This document shows, in pieces, positions 11,292-20,985 of a DNA stretch of 64,000 bases. Within the stretch, counting starts at the first letter, position 1; every line of letters begins with the position of its first letter. The DNA comes from Volutella citrinella (taxonomy: Eukaryota > Ascomycota > Sordariomycetes > Hypocreales > Nectriaceae), in contig JAWZSP010000007.1 in the NCBI GenBank assembly GCA_034401135.1, positions 4,154,001 to 4,218,000 of the forward strand, read 5' to 3'. The notes under the pieces were generated by a model. It was not told the origin of the DNA, searched no databases, and saw nothing but the letters and a program-made list of their open reading frames with translations. The position numbers and the translations under genes were made by a program.

Positions 11292-12785
11292 ATGCCTACG
11301 TATAGCTTCCTCTCTATGCGAGCTTCGTGTGATCGTTGCCGATTTCACAAGCTAAAATGCATAATGAACCCAGACGACAAGGCTCGCAAGCAGAGGTGTG
11401 CACGATGCATCAGGGCAAAAGTAGAGTGTGTGTACAGTCAGAGGGCGAGGGCCAAACGTACGCATGCTCAAGCACCCGAGGACAATGTCCAGAACTCCAG
11501 CCATGGCGATGATGCACACAATCCGACGCCATCAGCCGGGCCCTCGAGTGCCGGAGACGAAGGGACTTTTGATGCGAGGGACACGTCGCACATGAGCCCT
11601 CCGGATATCTGGGCCATGCTGAACAACGCCGACGACTGCTTTCGGACGAATGAGCTGGTGCCGACGTTTGACAGCTTCGCACAGGCTCAGTCCAGCATAC
11701 CAGCAGAGAGCACAGGCGGGTTGCATATGCCTTCGGTACTGGACGCTACACCCGACCAGCTTTTTGTTGCTGGAGTTGTTACACGGCCCACCACACCGCC
11801 AGTCGACCAAGCAACGGCATTGGGGTCGTCTGTGACGATCCCACCCCTCGTGCATGAATGCTCACGCGCCCGGGTTTGCGGCAGCCTTGACAGCCAAGTC
11901 ACCTCAACAATCACCCAGCTCTCGAGCCTCATGGCCGACATCCACAAGACGTTGGCCTTGCTCTCAGCCAGCTGCAAGGGCAGCAAGTACCCCAGTTTCA
12001 GTCTTGGCGAGTACCCCATTGGCACTGTCTTGCATCTGGCCCGCGGCCTCATAGACATCGTCTCCCAAGTGAAGCCGACTTCCGACACGAGCACACTTTC
12101 ATGGGAGACGAGGGCCTCGGACGCATCTATCCGCCATACCACCTTCAATCGGGAAGTTACGGGTCTCTCAGGGAATGAGCTAGGCTCTTCAATTCCCTCA
12201 TTTCTCGACCAGGACTTCTGCACAAACCCCCAAAGCTTGACACCGCCCTCCTCGTCTGCGTCACCAACCCGCAGCGCTCAAGATGCTATGGACACACCGA
12301 CCAGGATCCTGGCAATGAGCTGCTACTTTTCTTTCCTTCGGCTTTACTACCTGGTGTTCACCCACTTTGAGAGCTATTTAAACATGCTCCATCATGCCCC
12401 ATCCCCCTGCGGAACGTTGCCGCACAGCCTGGTAGGGCTGAGACGCCTCCAGCTTGGGGAGCTGCCTTTCGCAGATGAGTCATGTAGCAGGATTAATACA
12501 GCTGTCAAGCTCATGCTAGATGTATTGCAGTCAGTGGGAGACGTGCTTGGCCTCCCTGACAATGTGGGCAACACACGAGAATGTCGAGGGATGGAACCAT
12601 GCGGGCACCCGCTTTCAACGACATGTACGGGGAGAGGCCAAGGCGAAAGGCGAAAGGCATACGAGGACCTTGCGGAAACGTTTGCAGGTTATACTACTAT
12701 GGGAAATGGCCAAGGTGAGTTGGATAAACTGGAGGGTAAAGTACACGCTGTAAAGGAGATATTACGAGAGAGGATGGGTCTATAG
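11292..12785 (+). CDS. AflR-like Zn2Cys6 pathway regulator
   Basis: Uninterrupted gene of 497 residues from the ATG at 11292; the next in-frame ATG at 11316 sits directly before the zinc cluster and is an alternative start. The cluster reads CDRCRFHKLKC, a 12-residue loop (IMNPDDKARKQR), then CARCIRAKVEC; the third-to-fourth cysteine spacing is longer than in Gal4 types. The C-terminal half resembles the AflR regulatory domain, with ILAMSCYFSFLRLYYLVF followed by LGELPFADESCSRINTAVKLMLDVLQ. AflR relatives are nuclear activators of a single polyketide cluster, so this supports the view that 0.2-13.8 kb is a biosynthetic cluster. It converges on the methyltransferase at 12890. Confidence 0.85.
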   Translation: MPTYSFLSMRASCDRCRFHKLKCIMNPDDKARKQRCARCIRAKVECVYSQRARAKRTHAQAPEDNVQNSSHGDDAHNPTPSAGPSSAGDEGTFDARDTSHMSPPDIWAMLNNADDCFRTNELVPTFDSFAQAQSSIPAESTGGLHMPSVLDATPDQLFVAGVVTRPTTPPVDQATALGSSVTIPPLVHECSRARVCGSLDSQVTSTITQLSSLMADIHKTLALLSASCKGSKYPSFSLGEYPIGTVLHLARGLIDIVSQVKPTSDTSTLSWETRASDASIRHTTFNREVTGLSGNELGSSIPSFLDQDFCTNPQSLTPPSSSASPTRSAQDAMDTPTRILAMSCYFSFLRLYYLVFTHFESYLNMLHHAPSPCGTLPHSLVGLRRLQLGELPFADESCSRINTAVKLMLDVLQSVGDVLGLPDNVGNTRECRGMEPCGHPLSTTCTGRGQGERRKAYEDLAETFAGYTTMGNGQGELDKLEGKVHAVKEILRERMGL

Positions 12786-12889
12786 ACATGTATACGAACT
12801 TGATTGCTTGGCTGCTATGATGCCCTGGGCCTCGCGGGCATACTGGTGAATCTTAGTAGGCTCCAATGCTATGAACTTCAACTCGGCTA

Positions 12890-13750
12890 TCATTTCTTGG
12901 CGGAGATGATCCCCAGCTGGCCAATCAGTGCAATGTCCTCTGACCCCTGCTCTTCCGCCGTGCCTTTGACAATCAAGTCCACGGCACGTTGCAGTTCGCT
13001 GCTCGGGAGCCCACCAAACTGCCTCAACGTAATTGGGTTATTACTTGTGATGAACGCATTGGTGAATGTGCGAAAAGTCTCAGCCGTGTGCTTCATTGGC
13101 ACTTCCATCACCGCAACCTCGACGTTCTCAAACCCTGCCTTCTTGACAGTCTCTTTGATGCGTTCCACACTCTTCCATTCTTCTGGCAGATCAAGGTTCC
13201 AGTCCGCATCTGGAGCAACCTCGCTAGCATGCTTCCAGGTTTCAATCCATGGCACATTCATCCACACGTTGAAGACAAGCGCGCCACCGTCGTCCAGGGT
13301 GCGGTACGCCTCACCCAAGGTTTGGGTTGTCTCGGGGATTGTGAAGAGGACCAGGTTGGAGACCATGTGCGACAGCGAGCTGCTTGGAATGGCAGGGGAT
13401 AGATTCCTCGCATCGAGGACGTGTGTCTCAAGGCGCTGCCACATGGGGTTATCCACGTGGTCACCAGCTGTCTTGAGCTTCTCGGTAAAGGCCACCATCC
13501 CTGGGCTATAGTCTGAGGCAACCAGGCGTGCCGATTCGGGAATCTCTGCGCCCCGGTCCTCGATGATGCCAGTGATGACGTTCCCAGTACCACAGCCGTT
13601 ATCCAGAATTCCCTTGGCGGTAGAAAAAGGCCAGAGCTCGTCGGCCTTTGAGAGAAGAGCCGCCACAAATGGCCCTCTCGGACCAGCCGTCACGGCATAC
13701 TCTTCGACATAGGCATCCCAGATCTCGGGAGTAGTGGTGTAGGCAGACAT
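12890..13750 (-). CDS. Class I SAM-dependent methyltransferase
   Basis: Single-exon gene of 286 residues. The SAM-binding motif I is ILDNGCGTGNVITGI near residue 45; motif II follows as LVASDYSPGMVAFTEKL with the acidic residue that holds the SAM ribose. Motif post-II is HVLDARNL, and a DDGGALVFNVW strand follows at the usual spacing. The fold is the Methyltransf_11/25 type common in fungal biosynthetic clusters. Substrate is unknown. It is the last gene with clear biosynthetic character in this neighbourhood and ends 105 bp from the convergent AflR-like regulator. Confidence 0.85.
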   Translation of the reverse strand: MSAYTTTPEIWDAYVEEYAVTAGPRGPFVAALLSKADELWPFSTAKGILDNGCGTGNVITGIIEDRGAEIPESARLVASDYSPGMVAFTEKLKTAGDHVDNPMWQRLETHVLDARNLSPAIPSSSLSHMVSNLVLFTIPETTQTLGEAYRTLDDGGALVFNVWMNVPWIETWKHASEVAPDADWNLDLPEEWKSVERIKETVKKAGFENVEVAVMEVPMKHTAETFRTFTNAFITSNNPITLRQFGGLPSSELQRAVDLIVKGTAEEQGSEDIALIGQLGIISAKK

Positions 13751-14241
13751 TGTGGCAGGTATATACGCAGTAGAAAACGTTTTGAGCGGGTTGATGGATT
13801 GCTCTGCAAGGTGTGCAAGTTTCTGAGCAGTCTTCTGCGTAGATGTGATGTCTTAACATGTTGACCTCCTGGCCATCAGTCCAGAGTCTTATACTCAACA
13901 CATAGCCCCCTGCACCACACCCTCGGCGACTTATCTCGATGTACATAGCAAAAGTCTCCGAGCAGGGGGTGATTTGCCCAGATTTGTCATGTCAGCTTTC
14001 AAACGATTCGCTGAAATCTGCCAGGATGATATGATATACCATTTGGCATCATCAGCAGGGTGTCAGCACTAGGCTTACTTCGCCGCGCATAATAGTTTGC
14101 TTTATTATCAACACCTCTCGAGAATGTCCATTCAAGAGATCCAAGTCTTACGAGGAGGCCAACATAATGAAAAATGTCGAACTGATTTGGATGGCATAAC
14201 CCCAGGACGATGGAAAAGAATAGGAAACGGAATATTTATAA
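13751..14241. promoter_or_regulatory. Upstream region of the methyltransferase gene
   Basis: The 490 bp lie between the methyltransferase start and the 3' end of the next gene on the same strand. A CGCATAA heptamer near 14090 matches the core of the palindrome at 7923-7939. No gene is visible. Confidence 0.3.
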
Positions 14242-17092
14242 CTAAACAAATATACAATCCTTGATAGAAAGACCAGTTACTATATGGTCAGTTGGGCTTT
14301 CACTCAACTTCAAGCGAATACTCTCCTTGTCGACTTGTTTTCTCTTCTGGCGTCCCCTGTTATGCACACCCCCAAGCGCTTCAGAGATCAAAACGCCATT
14401 GTTCATAGCGCCCTCTCGCGTGTCCCGAAGTACGGTATACTCGCACATTTCTTTGTCGCGAATCTGAATGACGATGAATCCTGCGGCTAAAACGGTCGAG
14501 TGCTCCACGGGCTCGTCAATATTGAATCCATCAGCCGCAGACTCGGCTTTCCGACTAAAAGTGCCACAATACGGACCACGGAAAACCAGTGGGTTGTTCC
14601 ACTCTTCGTGAAGCAAGAACAAGAGAACGGCTTGTGGCTTGGTGTGTGAAGCGACTGCCAGCTCCGAAACGCTTCGGCAGACAATCTGTCCTCTGAGGAA
14701 GTCGTGCCAGGGCCAGTTTTCGACGTATCGACTCTTGGCTCCAACTAGAAAGGAACCAGCGACGAGCCATCCGAAAGTGACGAGCTGGAAGGGGTCGACT
14801 CCAGTGATGCGCTCTCCAACGACAAAGGGTATCGACAAAGATCCTCCAACAATAACCAATGCAATCCCGAGAACCAGGCCAGAGTAGTATCTAGTCTTGA
14901 CACGCACAGCGTCTTCAGTCAGCACCCAACTTTCTATTTCCGCCGTTCTTTCCTTATAGTCGTCAAAGGTTTTCAGTGCTCTGGATTTTAGCACTCTGTC
15001 TGGAGAGTCGGAATCCCCATAGTCAGAGGTCTCGAGCTCCTTGCGCACATCTACGTCGCAAATATCAGTCAGCTGCAGATGACTACATGACGTCGTACTT
15101 GATGCTGCTTACCTTCCATGGATGTAATAAGAGGGCTCATGGATGTTGGTAGCAAATCCGAACTGCTGTTGTTTCCGCCTTTCCTCTCAGTGTGCCTTGT
15201 GCTCAAAGAAAACTCAATTTTCGAGCATTCTTCACAAGACAGGTCTAACAGAGCGGGAACATTGCCCTCTTCTTGCATTGTCAAATCAGACCAATGCCTG
15301 AGTGATCTGATGATATGAGCCGTTCCCATCATGCTCATCGGAACCAAGACTGAAACAATGTCATCTATCCGCTCAGTCGTGATGGATTCAGCGTGAGTTT
15401 CAGCGTCGTCTACCAACTTGATTTGCCACACAATCTTGGCCGTCTCTGATGAAGAGAAGGATGCTGGGTCTGCCTGACGAATGCTCTGAGTATTGGATAG
15501 GAGCAATTGCAGCGCACAGAAGCTGTATCTTAGATTTGTGAGGTCCGAGGCTGTGACCACATCGCCGTCCTGCTGGACAGTGAGATGGCGCAACGAATCG
15601 TCAAGATCGTCTCTGTAAAACAAGGTGCGAACCTCAAATGTTGTCGAGTTTCTTCCGCCCCATACGTTGGCTATCAAATTCTTCAAAACTCGTTCGATGA
15701 GCAGGTGAAGATCCTCTCTGATCCCCAGCTTCCATGAGTAATAGGCAGAATCGAAGTCCCTTGTTTGGAGTACATTTACTCCAGATGGCTCGTCGTCATC
15801 TCCCGTTGCTGCCACATCTTCAAGCTCGATTTTCACTTGAAGCCCCTGGTCTTTGCTAATTTGCCGCAGACTGTTTTCGGCTCGGGCTAGCGATTGCTCA
15901 GCCCAGCGAACGGGGTCCAGGGCGATGAGTTTCAGTTTGACCGACCACCGAGCAAGTACAGCGATGAACGGCAAACCCCACAATTTGTTGTCGGAGATGT
16001 GCGTCAACCACCAAGCGACGGAGTGAAAAACGTAGTCAATCAGTGCATGAAGAGCCTTCATGTTCTTAGCTTCGTCATTGAGAATGATTGGCGTGTGTCC
16101 ATTTATCCCTTGAGGCTCCCTTAGATACCGGGTCCTAAGAGTTCTTCTGCATTGTTCAAGGATCTTGTAAAAGCTCTCCCGAACGTAATGTTCCAAGCCC
16201 AAGCAGCAGTTGTCATGCCGGATGATCTCGAGGCTGCACCTAATCTGGTCGACAATGTTGAATAGCTCCTCGTAGCCAGCAGCATTTGTAAGATTCAAGG
16301 CTTCATAGCTGTTGAACAGGGGTGGCTTTCTCGACGCGAGGAATTGTTTAGTTTTGTTGATTTCTTCGCGGATGAGGGCATTTTCATCGTCTTGACTGAT
16401 TCCGAATACCGCCGAGTTGTCGAACGGCGGAAGGTTTTTTAGAGTATATCTGCCGAAATTGAAACTCTCATAATCCTTGGCTTCTTGAAATGTTCTCTCT
16501 TCGTCTAGTTGATGAAGACTCTTTGGAAAATGAAGCTGTTGTTGCAGTTTCAAAGTGGACATGCGGCCACGAGCTGCGAAGTCGCCCACCCGCTTCTCCT
16601 CGTCGCTGTCGTATGTTAGCAACCCGAATCAATACCAATAGACTTGGCCTTGGAAAATAATAGGAATAATGGTTTGCACACCTTAAAGGGTCCATCTTCT
16701 ACACCTTCAAATGCGGGGGCGGTTCGGGACAAGTCAAATTTATGATCCCAATGTGAAACCAGGCAGCGCGAATCTGTAAAAATGAATGCAAGAAGGATAT
16801 CCACCAATTCCTATGCGCCGCCTTCAGCAGTAGAAGCCTGTTCGATCTTGATTTTGTTGTCGGGACCAAGGTTGAGATGCTTGGGCGCTGAGAAAGAGCT
16901 TGGAAGTTCCCAACCTCCAGCTTTGTCTTTCAGGTAAGCTGAAACTGCGATCCATGCCGGTAATTTAAATGTCGCTTCATTAATAAGCACTTGGGCATGC
17001 CTCGCAGCCCCCACGCTGTCGAATCCTGGCAATAGAGGTGGTGCACCCTGCCAGCACACGCTGCATCGAATGTGGAGATTGGAGCCCTCTGG
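14242..17092 (-). CDS. Unrecognised fungal membrane protein; 5' end uncertain, apparent in-frame stop
   Basis: I do not recognise this family. A long exon ends at 15113, and a 62-bp intron (15112-15051) joins it to the last exon (15050-14242), which encodes two likely membrane helices (YYSGLVLGIALVIVGG and LVTFGWLVAGSFLVG) and a soluble tail. The long exon begins near 16615 after an intron. Upstream, coding-like sequence runs on the same strand from about 17092 to about 16690 (WIAVSAYLKDKAGGWELP, then VDILLAFIFTDSRCLVSHW), but a TAG at 16811-16813 interrupts it in frame. The splice phase into the long exon could not be made consistent with certainty. Either the N-terminal part is spliced in a way I cannot see, or the gene is damaged. 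It is divergent from the AAA+ gene at 17398. Confidence 0.6.
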
Positions 17093-17397
17093 TTAGGCAG
17101 CCATGGCTGTCAGCCTCGAATTGTACAGCCTTGACGCCCTGAAATAAGCCTGATCGCTTGGTACCATTGCTCAAATGGCTCTAACGCGTGCAACCCTTGT
17201 CGGCGACATGGGGCTGCTCAGCCCCGCACCATGGATGGCTCAACGCGCGCCAACTGCGCCTCTGACCAAGAATACAAGAGGAGTTGAGGTGCCATTACTC
17301 GTAATGTCGAGCATTTTGGTTTCATTGTTTGAATCTGAGACAGACTGGCAGCAACGCATTCGGCTGACGGCTAAGCTAGAATGCTAGAGGCGACACG
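17093..17397. promoter_or_regulatory. Divergent region between membrane-protein gene and AAA+ gene
   Basis: Roughly 300 bp between two divergent genes. It may also hide the missing first exon of the minus-strand gene, for which I could not find a convincing start codon. Confidence 0.3.
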
Positions 17398-19660
17398 ATG
17401 GCCGTCGAAAGATACTTGAGCTTCAAAACTCAAATAAATGCCTCAGCTGATAAGAGTCAACGTAATACGAATGCTCTCTGTACTATTCAAAGACTGCTAA
17501 CGTATTTCAGCCATAAAGTACCCTTTTACCGAGACTGTTGAGCAAGAGGGGAAAGGAGGCGCCCCTTCTGTCATCACCCAGAAAGGATCTGCGGGTTTCG
17601 CAAACGATAAACGCAAACGATTTGAGGAATATGCTATTATTACCCGCGAACTCGTCAATGCCGAAGAAGAGATTGTCTCCAATGATGTGGAAATTCGGTC
17701 CGAAACCATGCAAAAGGCACTGCACAAGATCCTTGACAAGCGCTGTGAAGCGGGAGTCTGCGCCGACCCAATTACTTTCCCGAAACCGTACTACCCACTC
17801 TTCCACAGTCGGGACAAGATCAAGGAGCTTGCAGCCGATGAATCGAATACACCCGAGGAAAAGCAACACCTGGATTGGATGTCAAACTTTATCACGGACC
17901 ATCTCCAAGACTTGGACGTCATCCAAAAAGGTCAAGTGGCCAAGGGACTCATAGAGTTTAAGCACCTAGCCCTCATATTCGAATCTGGTTGCATTGTTGT
18001 TGGGCAGGTCAACAGCAGTACTGAAAGGATAGCAAAGATGGAGAAGCTTGAGAAGGCGACATACCCTGAGTGTTTCATGTTCAACGAAGTCTCCGAGGTA
18101 CAAGAGGAGCAAGCGACTGGAGAGAAGAGTGTGTACGTTGAAGTCTTTCGATGGGGGTACAACGGATCCAAGTTCGGCCTCAAGGCTGAGAAGCTGCGAG
18201 TTGCCGAATTTCCAGGTACTCGGAAGATTACGGATCTCGAATGCTATCCCTGGTCATTTTTAGAGGAGGAGGAACGGAACAAACTCTACCCAAAGATCAT
18301 CGAGCGGGGCAATAACTGGTGCAAATATCTGGAGGCCAAAAACTTTTGCTATCGTGGTTTGTAACAAGAGGCCCCGTTGAGACGATGGATCGCGAATCTC
18401 AGTGACTAACACCTCATCGAATCTAGGAATTGCTCAGGTGCCGAAAAGAGCCAGGTGGTCATGGGATGTGAAGATGGTCACGAAAAAGGTAATTTTATTG
18501 GAATGCTACACATTACACGCTTCTAACGGCTATTAGATGCCCGGCCGTATCATTCTTGACCATCAGTCTTTTATGGGCATGTTCCCAGAACTCAACATCC
18601 CACTTCACAACATGGCAGAAGACTCTGGTATACGTGCCGTTGAGGAATCACACAACCCTAACCACGATTGGAAGATTTCGTCTCAGATATCTTTGCCAAA
18701 GGGAGATCTCTGGGGGCAGTTCGAGAAGAAGGACTACAGCCCAAGCCCCGCGCAAGCACTACTTTGCCCTGCTATGTCTCCTGGATACAGCTTGACGGAG
18801 AAGGAATGGGGCCTTTTTGACATCGATCTACTAGCAGAGGTAGATTGGGCAGCCAGCCCTCTCAAAGAACTTCAAGTCGACCCTTGGCGGAAAGCAACGC
18901 TAAGAGACCTCGTTGTTGATCATTACAGTCGGATAACTCCCACTAACGTTGTGCCTGGGAAAGGGGAGGGCCTGATATTCCTTCTCTTTGGACCGCCCGG
19001 GTGTGGAAAAACTCTTACGGCTGGTAGGTCGCCCGCCCCCATTCACAGTTGCCACGACAGAATCATTCCTGACCTCGTGCAGAAATACTAGCAGAAGAAC
19101 AGAAACATCCGCTCCTGCGGATATCCTGCGGAGATATCGGTAACAGCGCATATTGGGTCGACAAGAACCTCAACTCTCTTCTGAATCTTGCAAAACGTTG
19201 CGACGCAATCGTGCTCATTGACGAAGCGGATACATTCCTCGCTAAGCGAACCACGGGCGGCGGTGCCGACTCTGCGCACAACGCCATGGTTTCTGTCTTT
19301 TTAAAGCACACAGAATACTTCCCGGGTGTCATGTTCTTGACCACGAACCAGAAAACAGAATTCGACGATGCCGTCACCTCCAGAGTCGTCAAGATACGAT
19401 ATGGAGCGTTGGACAGTGAGAGCAGAACCGTGATTTGGAACAGCTGCTTATCCAAAGGAAACCATGGCGCACAGAAAGCCGACATCACCTCAATTTGCAA
19501 AGAACTCGGGGCTAAATACGAGTTGGACGGGCGGCAGATTAAAACATTGTCCCAGATCTCTTTGGCGGTGTGTCGACAGAGAAACCAACCCATTTCAAAA
19601 GAGGTTGTTGAGCAGATGTATAGAATGACTCACCACGAAGACGATGAGAAGAACGAATGA
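17398..19660 (+). CDS. AAA+ ATPase with DUF7025-type N-terminal domain, 5 exons
   Basis: Exons 17398-17461, 17511-18356, 18427-18488, 18537-19023 and 19092-19660 give 675 residues. The small first exon was chosen because it provides an ATG in the right phase and joins as DKSQPIKYPFTETVEQ. The N-terminal half has the features of the DUF7025 family that precedes many fungal AAA domains (YPLFHSRDKIKEL, FKHLALIFESGCIV, YRGIAQVPK, GRIILDHQSF). The ATPase core has Walker A GPPGCGKT split by an intron just downstream, Walker B IVLIDEAD and a sensor-1-like MFLTTNQ. Such proteins form an expanded family in filamentous fungi; the cellular role is mostly unknown, and BCS1-like remodelling is only a guess. 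The gene looks intact. Confidence 0.88.
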
Positions 19661-20062
19661 GAGGTGTATTGGGAATAGATGTGTTGACGCTAGTCTTGCC
19701 GCACAAGCCACAGTTTATTCCATTGGAGACTGCACCAGGGGTTCAAAGCTGAAGCACCGTAACGTGCAGTTGTTGTAACTGGCTGGCCTTATTTCCTGGA
19801 TATGAAATGGAGACGCTAATGTGAGCGAAATTGTCAAGCTTATACGGTAGATTCAATGGGGATGGTACATACACTAAGGCGCCCAGCGCCTGCACAGCTG
19901 CGATGAAGCTTATACGCGAGGGTGGGGTGCGATGGCCTGATCTGATAAGATTATCAGTCTGATCACTCCTGGAATAACAATATTGACGCGTAGAGAAGTA
20001 ATTAGCTGGCGCAACGCTTTTTAGTAGTAGATAGTATAAAGGAGTGGTGGTACAATTGGATA
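19661..20062. other. Intergenic region with TATA-like box
   Basis: No gene is visible. A TATAAAGG box at 20035-20042 lies just before the UDP-glycosyltransferase remnant, which has no N-terminal half. The sequence here may therefore be foreign to that gene rather than its original promoter. Confidence 0.3.
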
Positions 20063-20800
20063 CACCTGTCATCTTCCGACTCATCTGACCCAGCCAGCTC
20101 GCCTTACTGCAGCGATTGTCCTTCCTTCAACACCATTGGAAGAATCTGATGATCAACAGGTCACTGAGCTCGCTCTGGCGCTGAAACATCTTCTTGCCGA
20201 AGCCAAAACGCGAGGGAATCAGCTCAAGTCTTGTGGAAACTCAAGCGGACCGCAATCTCGATGGGTGACGCCAACCAAGATGACTATAGCAGCTCGGTTC
20301 TCTTCGGCGACGAGTTTGCACCTCTTGTCCGAGTCACGTCTTGGATTGATGCCGAGCCGATTTCGATTCTTAGTTCTGGACAAATCGTTTGTTCTTTAAA
20401 CCATGGAGGGGCTAATTCTTTCAGGCAAGTATTCCAATTCCTCATCTCACAGAACGATGTGCCTCACTGCTAATATTACGATAGCGCCTCTGTGCCCCAA
20501 GTAGTCATTTCAGTGTGGTATGACACTTATGACTTTGCTCAACGGGTCGAGTACCTTGGCATCGGAAAATTTGAAAATAAGCAGGCCGCCCCGCGTTGTA
20601 CAGCCAAGGAGCTGGGCCCAATCCTTGTCGATGTCATATTCGGCGATGGTTCGATCATGATTAAGGAAAGGGCAAAGAGACTAGGGGCGATATGTCAAGA
20701 CGCTGGTGGTGGAAGGGAGATCGCGGTCAAAACCATTTTGAATGAACTAGGGCGTGTAGTTGGGGCCGAGACCAGAGCCGGAGAGCGTGCCTTGATCTAG
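20063..20800 (+). pseudogene. 5'-truncated, frameshifted UDP-glycosyltransferase remnant
   Basis: Only the C-terminal third of a fungal UDP-glycosyltransferase is present. The first readable part (TELALALKHLLAEAKTRGNQL) is separated from the next (VLWKLKRTAISMGDANQ) by a frame change near 20221-20228, consistent with loss of one base. Next comes the nucleotide-sugar binding segment RVTSWIDAEPISILSSGQ, then SLNHGGANSF, the HGG motif of the acceptor/donor pocket. A GC-AG intron (AG before GCAAGT near 20423, acceptor TAG near 20484) would join this to SASVPQVVISVWYDTYDFAQRVEYLGIG. The usual residues between the HGGANSF and GVPQ motifs are mostly missing. With no N-terminal acceptor domain and a frameshift, it is very probably non-functional. 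Confidence 0.8.
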
Positions 20801-20985
20801 CGATGAGAGCTTATGGGGTGTTAAATATCGTAAGTAGCCTAGATACGTGACAAAATGTAATGTTCCACAGCTCCCAATCGTTGGATCACGCGCATTCCCA
20901 CAGCGAAGGTATCCGAAGGAACAACACCGTCAGGTTCCCACTGCTATGTGATGATGTGACAACAGCGATACCTAGAGCTTCTCCC

